Part shown: in pieces, positions 43,490 to 52,447 of the stretch
Numbering within the stretch: the first letter of the stretch is position 1
How the letters are laid out: the number at the start of each line of letters is the position of its first letter
DNA from: Salisediminibacterium beveridgei
GTDB taxonomy: Bacteria > Bacillota > Bacilli > Bacillales > Salisediminibacteriaceae
Assembly (NCBI RefSeq): GCF_001721685.1
Contig: NZ_CP012502.1
Location: 1,426,001-1,490,000 of the forward strand
Reading direction: 5' to 3'
Length of the DNA: 64,000 bases
The notes under the pieces: generated by a model
The model's input: the letters and a program-made list of their open reading frames with translations, nothing else
Database searches by the model: none
Told to the model about the DNA's origin: nothing
Program-made: the position numbers and the translations under genes

Positions 43490-44955
43490 AGACGGCGATC
43501 ATTGGTGGAGGAATCGGAGGCATTACAGCTGCACTCTACCGTGTTCAACGAGGAGAAGAAGTAACGATATTCGAAAAACAATCGGTACTTGGCGGACGGC
43601 TCAGTTTTGCAGGGCAGGATGGTTATCAGGTTGATGAAGGTCCTACCATCGTATTACTGCCATTTATGATTAAAAACATCCTTGAAGAAACGGGCGTAAA
43701 CCCTGACATTATCGATATGGTGCGAATTGACCCGATTTATCCACTTCATTTCCGAGACGGAACGACTTTTTATAAATTCAGCGATCAAAATAGGCAAAAA
43801 GATGAAATCAGTAAGCACTTCCCCGGAGAGGAAGCAGCCTTTACCGCATATATGGCTAATATGAAAGACCGTTTTTTAAAAGGAAAGAAGGCTTTTTTAG
43901 ACAAGGATTTTGTTCAAAAGAGCGATTTCTGGTCAGGAACTAACCTGAAGACATTGATGAAGTTGAAAGCCTATCAGACGGTCAGGCAACAAACCAAAAA
44001 ATATTTCAAGCATCCGAAATTGCAGGAATGCTTTAATCTTCAGACACTTTATATTGGTGGGTCACCTGATACAACACCTGCAATTTATTCATTGGTTCCA
44101 TACAGTGAGCATGAACATGGTATCTGGTATATTAAAGGTGGTTATGCCCGCTTGGCTGAAGTATTGACAAAGGTACTGACTGAGCGGGGAGTTACCATTC
44201 GCTGTAATTCAGAAGTAAAGAAGCTTCAGTTTGAAGGAAACCGCGCTGTCGCTCTTGAAGCTGATCAGGAATTGGAGTTGTTTGACCGCTTCATTCTTAA
44301 CGGTGATTTTCCTGTCGCAGAAAAACTGGTGACAGGTAAAGCATCCACTCGCCATTACAAACCATCAACAGGATGTGTATTAATATATTTTGGTTTGAAT
44401 GAACCTTTGAGCACATCTGATGTACATCAGTTCTATATGGGTGATGAATTAGATCAGCAGATGCAAGAAATATTTCATCAGCATCGACTGCCTGATGACC
44501 CATCGTTCTATGTGTTCAATCCATCTTTGATTGATGATTCACTCGCACCCCAAGGGAAAAGTGTCGCATATGTTCTGATACCTGTTCCTTCAGCAAGTTA
44601 TATTGACGAAGATGATTATCACCTTTTTGCAGCGAAGATGGTAAAAGAACTTGAAGAACGCGTGGATTCTAATCTGCTGAATAAGATTGCCTGGAAGCAA
44701 GTCCGCACACCGCACGACAGCATGCGGGACGGATTGTTTGATGGCGGAAGTTTTGGTTTGGCACCTACTCTCTTCCAATCTGGTGTCTTCAGACCACAAG
44801 TGCAGCCCTTTAACTATGAGAACCTCTATGCCGTTGGTGCATCGATTCATCCTGGAGGAGGTGTGCCTATTGTGATGCATGGTGCAAGACTTCTTTCAGA
44901 ATTCATGGACCGACAGGACTTAGCTGATCATTCTGAAAACCATGAAGTTAAGTGA
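43486..44955 (+). CDS. CrtN/CrtP-family carotenoid desaturase or oxidase, copy 2
   Basis: 489 residues with FAD motif IIGGGIGGITAALYRVQRG, GRLSFAGQDGYQVDEGPT, and the C-terminal NLYAVGASIHPGGGVPIVMHGAR. Its ATG overlaps the stop of copy 1 by four bases (ATGA), so translation is coupled. In other Bacillales one CrtN paralogue desaturates diapophytoene and another oxidises terminal methyls to aldehydes and acids. Order and paralogue number fit that division of labour, but individual assignment is open. Confidence 0.88.
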   Translation: MKTAIIGGGIGGITAALYRVQRGEEVTIFEKQSVLGGRLSFAGQDGYQVDEGPTIVLLPFMIKNILEETGVNPDIIDMVRIDPIYPLHFRDGTTFYKFSDQNRQKDEISKHFPGEEAAFTAYMANMKDRFLKGKKAFLDKDFVQKSDFWSGTNLKTLMKLKAYQTVRQQTKKYFKHPKLQECFNLQTLYIGGSPDTTPAIYSLVPYSEHEHGIWYIKGGYARLAEVLTKVLTERGVTIRCNSEVKKLQFEGNRAVALEADQELELFDRFILNGDFPVAEKLVTGKASTRHYKPSTGCVLIYFGLNEPLSTSDVHQFYMGDELDQQMQEIFHQHRLPDDPSFYVFNPSLIDDSLAPQGKSVAYVLIPVPSASYIDEDDYHLFAAKMVKELEERVDSNLLNKIAWKQVRTPHDSMRDGLFDGGSFGLAPTLFQSGVFRPQVQPFNYENLYAVGASIHPGGGVPIVMHGARLLSEFMDRQDLADHSENHEVK

Positions 44956-45040
44956 AAGAATAAATGACTTTAGTGTCATATATGATCATTCAGCTCATGT
45001 GATAAAATAGATAATTAAAACAATTGAGGGGGAGCGCAAG

Positions 45041-45877
45041 ATGGAATTGAGAGAAGCCTATCAAGAATGTAAAACGATCATTGAACATCACTCAAAAACG
45101 TTTGCTATGGCTTTTCGACACTTGCCTCGCGAAAAAAGGGAAGCGGTTTGGGCGATTTATGCATTTTGCCGAAAAGCAGATGATATTGTAGATGAAGGCG
45201 CTCATCCTGTTCAGGAACTCGAAGTATTCGGTAATGACTTAGATCTGTTTATGAGTGGCAGTCGTCCGAATGATTCTGCTCTCTGGATTGCTCTTGAAGA
45301 TTCATTTCAACGCTTTGATTTTGAACCTGAGCCTTTTTACCATATGATACAGGGACAAGCGATGGATTTAACAAAAAATCGTTACCAGACAGTCGATGAG
45401 CTTCTTGACTATTCCTACCACGTTGCAAGTACTGTTGGATTGATGCTGTTGCCGGTGCTTGCCCCGGAACGGAAAAATGAATTGTACGATAGTGCAGTGT
45501 CACTGGGTTATGGGATGCAAATCACGAATATCCTCCGTGATATTGGTGAAGATCTCCGCCGTAACCGAATATACCTGCCTCGGGAAGTGATGGCTCGCCA
45601 CGATTATACTGAACAAGATCTGTTCAATAAAATCAGAGATGACCGTTTTATTTCGATGTGGGAAGAGTTAGCATCGCTGGCAGACCATCATTATTCACTT
45701 GGGATTAAGGAGTTATCGCTCTATCCGTTAAATGCCAGACTCCCTGTCCGGGCGGCTGCGATGTTCTACAGTGAGATCTTGAATGCGGTCAGAAAAAATC
45801 GATATCAAGTATTTGATCAAAGGGCATTTATTACAACAAAAGAGAAAGAAAGAATAATACAGGAATCTATCAAATAA
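45041..45877 (+). CDS. crtM: Diapophytoene (squalene/phytoene-type) synthase
   Basis: 278 residues, head-to-head condensation of two farnesyl diphosphates to 4,4'-diapophytoene. Motifs: HSKTFAMAFRHLP at the N terminus, the first Asp-rich motif in RKADDIVDEG, and the second in ITNILRDIGEDLRRNRIYLP. The C30 (CrtM) reading rests on the neighbouring CrtN family and the lineage. SD GAGGGGGAG lies about 8 bases before ATG. It is 85 bases after copy 2, probably in the same transcript, and is convergent with copy 3. Confidence 0.92.
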   Translation: MELREAYQECKTIIEHHSKTFAMAFRHLPREKREAVWAIYAFCRKADDIVDEGAHPVQELEVFGNDLDLFMSGSRPNDSALWIALEDSFQRFDFEPEPFYHMIQGQAMDLTKNRYQTVDELLDYSYHVASTVGLMLLPVLAPERKNELYDSAVSLGYGMQITNILRDIGEDLRRNRIYLPREVMARHDYTEQDLFNKIRDDRFISMWEELASLADHHYSLGIKELSLYPLNARLPVRAAAMFYSEILNAVRKNRYQVFDQRAFITTKEKERIIQESIK

Positions 45878-45914
45878 AGCGAACATGACTTGATTTATAA
45901 GTCATGTTCGCTTT
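45876..45914. terminator. Bidirectional terminator between crtM and crtN copy 3
   Basis: 16-base perfect arms AAAGCGAACATGACTT / AAGTCATGTTCGCTTT. The stop codons of both converging genes lie in or next to the arms. Confidence 0.88.
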
Positions 45915-47386
45915 ATTTGTGAATGATTTGTCACGATCAGATTTGCGACATTTTTCCCGCTCAATACAACCATCGGTGAGCCACCACCTGGATGTGTACT
46001 CCCACCTGCAAAATACAAATTACTGACCGAAGCAGATTTATTAAATGGCCGGAGAAACGTATCCCGCTGACGATTGGAGGAAAGACCATATAAGGCGCCC
46101 CGATAAGCGTGAAAGCGCTTCGCGATATCTAATTGTCCAACAACCTGATCTGTAATCAAATGGTCTTCAATCGAAATCTTCTTTTCTGAGAGGATTTTGT
46201 AGATCCGTTTTTTAGTTTCGTCCGGATGTTCTGATAAAGATAAATCAGCTTGCAGAGGCGGCGCATTAAGTAAAATAAATAAGTTGTCCCCTGATGGAGA
46301 AACTGCAGGATCAGATTTTGACGATGTACAGATGTATATCGTCGGATCTTCTCCAAAAGAGTGCTTACGAAAGAGCTGGTCGAATTCCAACGAAGGATCC
46401 TGACCGAAAAAGACCTGGTGATGATGAAGATCAAAGCGCGTGTTCACAGAAGCCATGACCACAAATGCTGAAACAGAGGGTTCAGGCTTATTCGTCATGT
46501 GAGCGGAACCATGTTCACCGAGTATCCGTTCACTTTGCGTAAGTAAATCCCCGTTCAAAACAAATGCATCGCCACTGAAAGTATTACCATCCTGCGTCAA
46601 AACTTCTTGAATAGCACCATTCTGAATGGTTGATGAAATGACTTCACAACCAGTATGTACGATTATTCCTAAGTCTTTACAGGCCTTGGCAAAGCCATCG
46701 GAAATGGTGTGATTGCCACCGTTTGCATAAAAAACACCCTGTGACATTTCCAAATGGCCAATAAGACCGAATGTGGCGGGGGTCAGAAAAGGAGATGAGC
46801 CGATATAAGTGGCATAACGATTAAATGCACTGACGATCCGCTCATCCTTGAAGAATTTCCGATGAAAATGATCCAGTGTTTCAAGCGGTCTGGCCATCAT
46901 GGTTCCTTTGGCCAAAGGAACAGACAGATAGTCACGCCATGAAGAGAATGTCCGGTGAAAGAAATGTGTATTTGCCAATGTGTACAACTTCTCTGTTTCT
47001 TTTAAATAGGCAGGATAACGTAATGCAGACTCGTCATCGAAGTTTGCTAATTCCTGGATCATCCGATCTTTGTCAGAATGAAACATCAAGGAAGAGCCAT
47101 CAGCAAAAACATTTTTTGTATGACTGTCGAGGCGCGAAAATGTAAAATAATCGTCCGGATTGAGTCCTGCATCGTTTAAAACGTTTTGAAAAACGTGTGG
47201 CATGGTAATCGTATTTGGACCAAAGTCAAAAGAGGCATCGCCCAGTTTCACTTCGTGCAATTTCCCGCCCAAATGCTGATTCTTTTCAAGAATCGTCACT
47301 TCATAATCTGCCGCTCTCAAACTGATTGCTGCAGATAAACCACCGAGTCCGCCCCCGATAATCACGGCTTTTTTAGTGATTGTCAT
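45902..47386 (-). CDS. CrtN-family carotenoid desaturase or oxidase, copy 3
   Basis: 494 residues. FAD motif VIIGGGLGGLSAAISLRAADY, GGKLHEVKLGDASFDFGPNTITMP, and the C-terminal NLYFAGGSTHPGGGSPMVVLSG. ATG 47386 has SD GGGGAG and overlaps the stop of the upstream glycosyltransferase gene by four bases; the longer frame from 47503 lies inside that gene. It is the last gene of the minus-strand carotenoid operon. Being grouped with hydratase, sugar and acyl transferase genes, it may act on hydroxylated or glycosylated intermediates; this is inference. Confidence 0.88.
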   Translation of the reverse strand: MTITKKAVIIGGGLGGLSAAISLRAADYEVTILEKNQHLGGKLHEVKLGDASFDFGPNTITMPHVFQNVLNDAGLNPDDYFTFSRLDSHTKNVFADGSSLMFHSDKDRMIQELANFDDESALRYPAYLKETEKLYTLANTHFFHRTFSSWRDYLSVPLAKGTMMARPLETLDHFHRKFFKDERIVSAFNRYATYIGSSPFLTPATFGLIGHLEMSQGVFYANGGNHTISDGFAKACKDLGIIVHTGCEVISSTIQNGAIQEVLTQDGNTFSGDAFVLNGDLLTQSERILGEHGSAHMTNKPEPSVSAFVVMASVNTRFDLHHHQVFFGQDPSLEFDQLFRKHSFGEDPTIYICTSSKSDPAVSPSGDNLFILLNAPPLQADLSLSEHPDETKKRIYKILSEKKISIEDHLITDQVVGQLDIAKRFHAYRGALYGLSSNRQRDTFLRPFNKSASVSNLYFAGGSTHPGGGSPMVVLSGKNVANLIVTNHSQIKRT

Positions 47387-48498
47387 GAATAGGTTCTCCC
47401 CTTCCAAGTGAAGCCTTTTCCTGCGAACGAAAGATACATAGAATAAATGAGCAGGATGACCAATAACAGCATGGACACCGGCATAAATAAACCAAGCCAC
47501 CATTTCTGCTTATTCATCAGATCGATGGTTATTTTAATTGAAATCACAAGCAGAAGTGGAACAATAAAGAGCCAATTGCCCAAAAAGGCTCCGTAAATGG
47601 CAATTCCCAAAGGTGCAGTGAAGAATGTCAAATAGAAAGCAGACAGCATCACCGCTATGAATGGATTGCGTCCTATTCCGGGATAAATATTTTTCGAAAA
47701 ACCTTCCCACACTTCCCGGTTGGATTCATACATATAACAAGAAATGAGGCGGCTAGGATTAACGAGGAGTCCTTTCCAACCACTTGCTTTTATCTTTCGG
47801 GTAATATGTACATCTTCTACCAGTGAATTTTTGACGGCCTGATGCCCGCCCGCATCTTCATACGCCTTCTTCCGAAAAAACATGAAGGCCCCATGTGCAG
47901 CAGTGGCAGCGGGCCAGGTAGTAAAGTTTGCAAACATCACTGGCAAATGAAGATAAACAATGACATGCTGCAAAGGTACAAGCAGGTGACCTAAAACACC
48001 CTTCAGCGGATAATGGGGAAATCCGCTGATGATTCCCACATCCGGTTTCATCTGTTCAAGTGTTTCATGAATCAAAGAAGGGTGAACTCGAACATCTGCA
48101 TCGAGAAAAAGGTAGTAATCTCCTTGAGCATTCGTAGAAAGCTGATAACAGGCGTGAACTTTTCCAACCCAGTTTTCAGGTAACTCACTTCCCTGAATAA
48201 CCGTGAAACGGGGATCGTAATCAATGGCTTTATCTAGTAATGATGCTGTACGATCCTCTGATCCATCATCGATAATAATGAATTGAAGTGCGTCATAATC
48301 AAGGCCCTTTAATGTTTGAATACACCCCTCTGCATGCCGTTCTTCATTTCGCATCGGTACCATAACACTGATCAGGGGCTGATCGGTTTTACCCTTGGCG
48401 GGCAGGGATTTTGTGACCTTAAGAATTGAGAGGAGATTGCCGTTAAACAAGACCCAGACTTGAATGACTAACAGGGTCCATATCATCAGGAAGATCAC
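47383..48498 (-). CDS. Family 2 glycosyltransferase (CrtQ-like), membrane-bound
   Basis: 371 residues: an N-terminal membrane segment, the GT2 catalytic domain (VMVPMRNEERHAEGC, IDDGSEDRTA, the DxD-type LFLDADVRV near residue 134 and the LVEDVHITRKIKASGW acceptor/base region), then several C-terminal membrane helices. It probably glycosylates a carotenoid hydroxyl or carboxyl group, as CrtQ does in staphyloxanthin synthesis. The start is GTG 48498 with SD AAGGAGG about 8 bases upstream, and it overlaps the acyltransferase stop (GTGA). Confidence 0.88.
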   Translation of the reverse strand: MIFLMIWTLLVIQVWVLFNGNLLSILKVTKSLPAKGKTDQPLISVMVPMRNEERHAEGCIQTLKGLDYDALQFIIIDDGSEDRTASLLDKAIDYDPRFTVIQGSELPENWVGKVHACYQLSTNAQGDYYLFLDADVRVHPSLIHETLEQMKPDVGIISGFPHYPLKGVLGHLLVPLQHVIVYLHLPVMFANFTTWPAATAAHGAFMFFRKKAYEDAGGHQAVKNSLVEDVHITRKIKASGWKGLLVNPSRLISCYMYESNREVWEGFSKNIYPGIGRNPFIAVMLSAFYLTFFTAPLGIAIYGAFLGNWLFIVPLLLVISIKITIDLMNKQKWWLGLFMPVSMLLLVILLIYSMYLSFAGKGFTWKGRTYS

Positions 48499-49226
48499 TC
48501 AATCGACCTCCTTAATGCACGTTTAACAGCTTCCAGTGATTCTCCAATACCGGGTCTTCCTTTAAGAAGCGAGACGAATTGATTTTGTTCATCATGAATC
48601 ACCAGATCTTTCAGACATTCAAGCTGTTCAGTCATTCGATTTTCTAAAACTGCCGTTTTTTCTTGTTTGTCTGTGACTTTAGAAAGATCCACCGGTTCGC
48701 CGATATGGATGAACCACTCCGGAAGCTGATAATGAAGCAATTGGTGGTAGAAGCTAACAGGAACCACCGGAATGTCAGGACGTTTACTGTTCAAAAATGC
48801 TGTACCCGATCGAAATTGAAGAGGCCGTGATTCCAAGTGGGTTTCTTCGCCCTGCGGAAAAATAAATATGTTACAATCCTGATCCATTTGATTTAAGGTA
48901 TATTGAAGGGACGTTATGATTTCCCTTCGATCAGTTGAATTGATGGAATACGCACCCAGTTTTCGAAAAAAGGGAAACCGTTCTAAACCTTCTATACTCA
49001 TCATGGCCAAGCCGTCTTTTTTGAGCCAGACTTCGTTCAGGTAAAATAACACCAGCGGATCCCACCAGGACGAATGATTGATAATGACCATCGCACCAGC
49101 TGGGATATCATCCGGATGGAGAGATGACCGGGTCAATTGAATGGAATGAAAGGATTTTTTTAAGAGTCTCAAGTTATACAAATGGAATAATTTGATGAAG
49201 TGAGGACTCCGTTCAGCCTGTATCAT
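48495..49226 (-). CDS. Acyltransferase of the PlsC/LPLAT family
   Basis: 243 residues with the catalytic HX4D motif in INHSSWWDPLV and the later acceptor-binding motif FPQGEETH, as in 1-acylglycerol-3-phosphate acyltransferases. In this cluster it probably acylates the sugar of a glycosylated carotenoid, the step done by CrtO-type enzymes in other Firmicutes. Its ATG overlaps the cruF-like stop by four bases. No long membrane segment is evident; peripheral membrane binding is likely. Confidence 0.85.
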   Translation of the reverse strand: MIQAERSPHFIKLFHLYNLRLLKKSFHSIQLTRSSLHPDDIPAGAMVIINHSSWWDPLVLFYLNEVWLKKDGLAMMSIEGLERFPFFRKLGAYSINSTDRREIITSLQYTLNQMDQDCNIFIFPQGEETHLESRPLQFRSGTAFLNSKRPDIPVVPVSFYHQLLHYQLPEWFIHIGEPVDLSKVTDKQEKTAVLENRMTEQLECLKDLVIHDEQNQFVSLLKGRPGIGESLEAVKRALRRSIE

Positions 49227-50005
49227 GACGTCTTTCCTTTCAGGATTAAATAGATGCCTGTATATAAAACAGTCAAAGTGAGAGATAAAACAACAGCGAG
49301 AATCAAGCCGTTAACCAGTGCTACTATCATAAACAACAGCATCATCATCCCATAGAGAAGTACCATACGGAATTCCCAAAACGGGGAGCGTATATTGGTC
49401 CAGCCGCGACTTCTGTGGAAGAATATGTATAATATCAGGTGGAGCACAAACGACAGGATAAACCATCCGAGAAAATTGGAAAAGGGGATATTATAGTAGA
49501 AGCCGCTTTCATGCCATACCCAATATTGTTTTACTTCATAAGCAACAGGGTCGATGATCAGATCGAGAGATGTAGCGATGATTGCACCGTAAATAGCATA
49601 TGCGAGCCCCTTCAACCGGGGAATTTTTTTTGTCACAGGCGCAGCCAATACATGAGACGTTGCGAGTACCATAACCCATGCGAATCCAATCGTTATTGGA
49701 ACACCGGCTATTTTTGGCCCGAAATCCATCATGTACGAATACTCACCAAAGAAAAGCCCTGTATGAACTCCAATACTTTCAATGGTCATTGAGAAAATAA
49801 AAATCATAGAGATTGTAATGATTCCAGGAATCATTGCATGACTGCGGTAGAAATAGAGCATCGCTATCAGTCCTGATGTAATCAGAAAAACAACGTTTGC
49901 CCACTCAAGCCATGGAGGAACCAGGTCAAACGTTAACAGCACTACACCAATACTGTACCAGATAATAAAAAAGAGAAAAACGCGCGAATCAAATGTATGT
50001 TTCAT
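49223..50005 (-). CDS. cruF: CruF-like carotenoid 1,2-hydratase (DUF422 carotenoid biosynthesis protein)
   Basis: About 260 residues with seven or so hydrophobic helices. The segment HTGLFFGEYSYMMDFGPKIAGVPITIGFAW and the later helix with DLIIDPVA are the conserved parts of the CruF/DUF422 family, which adds water to the end of linear carotenoids to make a tertiary hydroxyl. That hydroxyl would be the natural acceptor for the glycosyl- and acyltransferases downstream. SD GGAGG favours ATG 50005 over 50008. It is the first gene of the minus-strand operon. Confidence 0.87.
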   Translation of the reverse strand: MKHTFDSRVFLFFIIWYSIGVVLLTFDLVPPWLEWANVVFLITSGLIAMLYFYRSHAMIPGIITISMIFIFSMTIESIGVHTGLFFGEYSYMMDFGPKIAGVPITIGFAWVMVLATSHVLAAPVTKKIPRLKGLAYAIYGAIIATSLDLIIDPVAYEVKQYWVWHESGFYYNIPFSNFLGWFILSFVLHLILYIFFHRSRGWTNIRSPFWEFRMVLLYGMMMLLFMIVALVNGLILAVVLSLTLTVLYTGIYLILKGKTS

Positions 50006-50030
50006 CATGCACCTCCAAATCATTATCTAA

Positions 50031-50060
50031 ATTATAGCTTACAGTGGAATTCTTGTACAA
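50031..50060 (-). promoter_or_regulatory. Sigma-A promoter of the cruF operon
   Basis: On the minus strand: TTGTAC (50060-50055), 18-base spacer, TATAAT (50036-50031), 25 bases before the SD-start region. Confidence 0.7.
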
Positions 50061-50122
50061 CAAACTGCTAGTCTATAGGGGAGCATCTTGCAGTTTATGA
50101 ACGATTAAAAGGAGTGGTGTAA

Positions 50123-50842
50123 ATGAATCAACAGCATATAGTAGTTACCGGGGGGGCTCAGGGAATTGGAAAAAGCATAGCGAGGGGTTTTATAAATGAG
50201 GGCTACCTGGTTACAATAATTGATAAACAACCCATGCCTTCATGGGTGGATGATCTTAAGGGGCTTCACTATATTCAAGAAAACCTAGCATTCAGGGATA
50301 GTCTGAAGTCGATCATTGATCAGCTTGATGTCGTCCAGAGTAATCCAGTGACCTGCTTTATTCATAATGCTGGACTGGCACAATTCACTTCACTAAACTC
50401 GTTAACTATGGATGAGTGGGATGAAGTGATGAATACGAATGTCAGGTCAGCTGTATTTTTATCGAGATACCTGAGTCAGGTCATGCCTGAAGGAAGCAGT
50501 ATCATTTTAATTGCGTCTACAAGAGCGATGATGTCTGAACCAGACAGCGAAGCTTATGCAGCGTCAAAGGGTGCACTGCGTTCCCTGACCCATGCCTTGG
50601 CTGCAAGTCTTCAGGAGAAGAAAATCACAGTAAACTCCATCAGTCCCGGATGGATTCATACAGGGGAAACCTCTGAATTAAGAAAAAAAGACCACGATCA
50701 GCATTTCTCCAAGCGTGTCGGACATACAGAGGATGTCACCAGAGCCTGCCTGTTTCTCTCTGACCCATTAAACCAATTTATCAACGGGGAAGATCTGGTC
50801 ATCGATGGTGGCATGACGCGGAAAATGATTTATGGACACTAA
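50123..50842 (+). CDS. Short-chain dehydrogenase/reductase
   Basis: 239 residues, classical SDR: cofactor motif TGGAQGIGKSIA, IHNAGLAQF, catalytic Ser in IILIASTRA, YxxxK in YAASKGALRS, and NSISPGWIHTG; the C-terminal DGGMTRKM is the FabG/3-oxoacyl reductase-type end. Substrate not predictable. It is divergent from the carotenoid operon, so a role on a carotenoid or its precursors is possible only by position. SD AAAGGAGTGG precedes ATG. Confidence 0.87.
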   Translation: MNQQHIVVTGGAQGIGKSIARGFINEGYLVTIIDKQPMPSWVDDLKGLHYIQENLAFRDSLKSIIDQLDVVQSNPVTCFIHNAGLAQFTSLNSLTMDEWDEVMNTNVRSAVFLSRYLSQVMPEGSSIILIASTRAMMSEPDSEAYAASKGALRSLTHALAASLQEKKITVNSISPGWIHTGETSELRKKDHDQHFSKRVGHTEDVTRACLFLSDPLNQFINGEDLVIDGGMTRKMIYGH

Positions 50843-50869
50843 TGATTTTCAAAAAGGAGAAATTATACG

Positions 50870-51745
50870 ATGGAAAATATATGGTTAATTGCATCCGATA
50901 TGGATGGCACATTATTGAAAGACGGCTGGTCGATATCTAAAGAAAATATCTCAGCCATCAGGCATGCACAAAACAAAGGGATTCAGTTTATTGTTGCAAC
51001 CGGAAGAGATTATTTCGAAGCTTCTGGTCCTTTGAAACAAGCAGGACTTTCATTGCCTGCAGTTTGTGTGAATGGCGCTGATGTAAGAGGAATAAACGGC
51101 GAAATTTTGCATCGGCAAGGAATTGACTCAAACCTCTTGAAGCCGGTTCGTAAGGCGCTTGAGAATGAAGGAATGTATTATGAAGTGTATACAAGTGACG
51201 GAGCTTTCACCAACAATAGAGAAGATGGCTTAAAACTCGTTGTAGACCTGCTGATGTCATCAGGAGAATTTTCGTCGCATGCCGATGCTGCAAAGCTTGC
51301 AGAAATGCGTTTTGATAACGGCTCGATCAGAATGGTGAAGAGTTATGATGAATTGACAGGAACTGGAGGTCCTGATATTTTAAAACTTCTGGCATTTTCA
51401 AAAGACGAGACCTCAAGAGAAAGAGTGAAAGAACAGCTTGCATTTCTTGACGTAGCTGTCAGTGCTTCCGCAAAGGATAATATTGAAATCACGCATCGGA
51501 ACGCTACCAAGGGGAACGGTGTGAAATTCTTTGCGGCATCTTTAGGAATCGAACCAGATCAAATCATGGCGATCGGTGATAATTTGAATGATTTATCGAT
51601 GTTTGATGCTGCAGGATTGGGTGTTGCGATGGGCAACGCTAGTGAAGCGGTCAAAAAAGTCAGTGATATTGAAACGTTAACAAATGATAAACATGGTGTG
51701 GCTCACATGATAAACTTAACTCTCGCTCAAAAAACGGATGTTTAA
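50870..51745 (+). CDS. Cof-type HAD-IIB family phosphatase
   Basis: 291 residues. HAD motif I SDMDGTLLKDG (nucleophile Asp), motif II VATGRDY, the C2B cap domain, motif III Lys in NATKGNGVKF, and motif IV GDNLNDLSMFDAAGLGVAMGNA. Members dephosphorylate sugar phosphates, flavin or thiamine precursors; the substrate is not predictable. SD AAAGGAG precedes the ATG, 27 bases after the SDR gene, and the two may be cotranscribed. Confidence 0.9.
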   Translation: MENIWLIASDMDGTLLKDGWSISKENISAIRHAQNKGIQFIVATGRDYFEASGPLKQAGLSLPAVCVNGADVRGINGEILHRQGIDSNLLKPVRKALENEGMYYEVYTSDGAFTNNREDGLKLVVDLLMSSGEFSSHADAAKLAEMRFDNGSIRMVKSYDELTGTGGPDILKLLAFSKDETSRERVKEQLAFLDVAVSASAKDNIEITHRNATKGNGVKFFAASLGIEPDQIMAIGDNLNDLSMFDAAGLGVAMGNASEAVKKVSDIETLTNDKHGVAHMINLTLAQKTDV

Positions 51746-51863
51746 TTCCATCCCCGCAGGGAATTATGATAACAGGATTCATGATTAAATTTTCAAGTAT
51801 GAAGCAGTTCAATAAAGTAATCCAAGATCGAATTAGTTAACTATAAAAGGATGGTGAAGTTTG

Positions 51864-52391
51864 ATGCTGAAAAAATTATTTGGAAAAGCAAAGAAAGAAC
51901 CCGTTCAAATGCCTGCAGCAGATGGAAAGGACATATTGACTGCTTATGCCAATGGTGAAGTGGTTTCATTGTCTGAAGTACCCGATCCGACATTCTCCGA
52001 AAAAATGATGGGAGACGGAATTGCGATTAAACCTGATGAAGGTGCCATTTATGCGCCAGTCCATGCTGAAGTAATTCAAATGTCCGACAGTATGAAGCAT
52101 GCTGTAGGACTGAAAACGGTAAATGGAGTTGAAATTTTAATTCACATTGGTCTTGAAACGGTAGCGATGAAAGGTGAAGGATTCAAACAACTTGTTAAAG
52201 AAGGAGAAAATGTCGCTAAAGGAGAAAAATTGATCGAATTTGACCTTGACCTCGTCAACGAAAAAGCAGAGAGTACAATTACGCCACTTGTCATTACAAA
52301 CGCAGACGACTCTGTATCTTCTATGGAAAAACATGAAGGTCAGCAAGGTGTCTCAGGCGAAACCGTGATTCTTGAAATTACAGCAAAATAA
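51864..52391 (+). CDS. Stand-alone PTS glucose-type EIIA (EIIA-Glc family)
   Basis: 175 residues with the EIIA-Glc beta fold: GDGIAIKPDEGAIYAPVHAEV, His79 in KHAVGLKT and the phosphorylated His94 in ILIHIGLETV, then VKEGENVAKGEKL. It accepts phosphate from HPr and passes it to EIIB domains of sugar permeases that lack their own EIIA. B. subtilis YpqE is a comparable stand-alone protein. ATG 51864 is preferred over TTG 51861, with SD GGTGA 6 bases upstream. It has its own terminator and no PTS partner nearby. Confidence 0.93.
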   Translation: MLKKLFGKAKKEPVQMPAADGKDILTAYANGEVVSLSEVPDPTFSEKMMGDGIAIKPDEGAIYAPVHAEVIQMSDSMKHAVGLKTVNGVEILIHIGLETVAMKGEGFKQLVKEGENVAKGEKLIEFDLDLVNEKAESTITPLVITNADDSVSSMEKHEGQQGVSGETVILEITAK

Positions 52392-52397
52392 ACAAAT

Positions 52398-52435
52398 AAA
52401 AAACTCTCATCTTTTTAACAGATGAGAGTTTTTTA
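52398..52435. terminator. Terminator between EIIA gene and uppP
   Basis: 14-base arms AAAAACTCTCATCT / AGATGAGAGTTTTT with a short loop and T-run; bidirectional between converging genes. Confidence 0.88.
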
Positions 52436-52447
52436 TTCTATTCTGAA

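Noticed and set aside
47387..47503. 39-residue N-terminal extension of crtN copy 3
   Set aside because: It lies inside the upstream glycosyltransferase gene, and a good SD and ATG exist at 47386.
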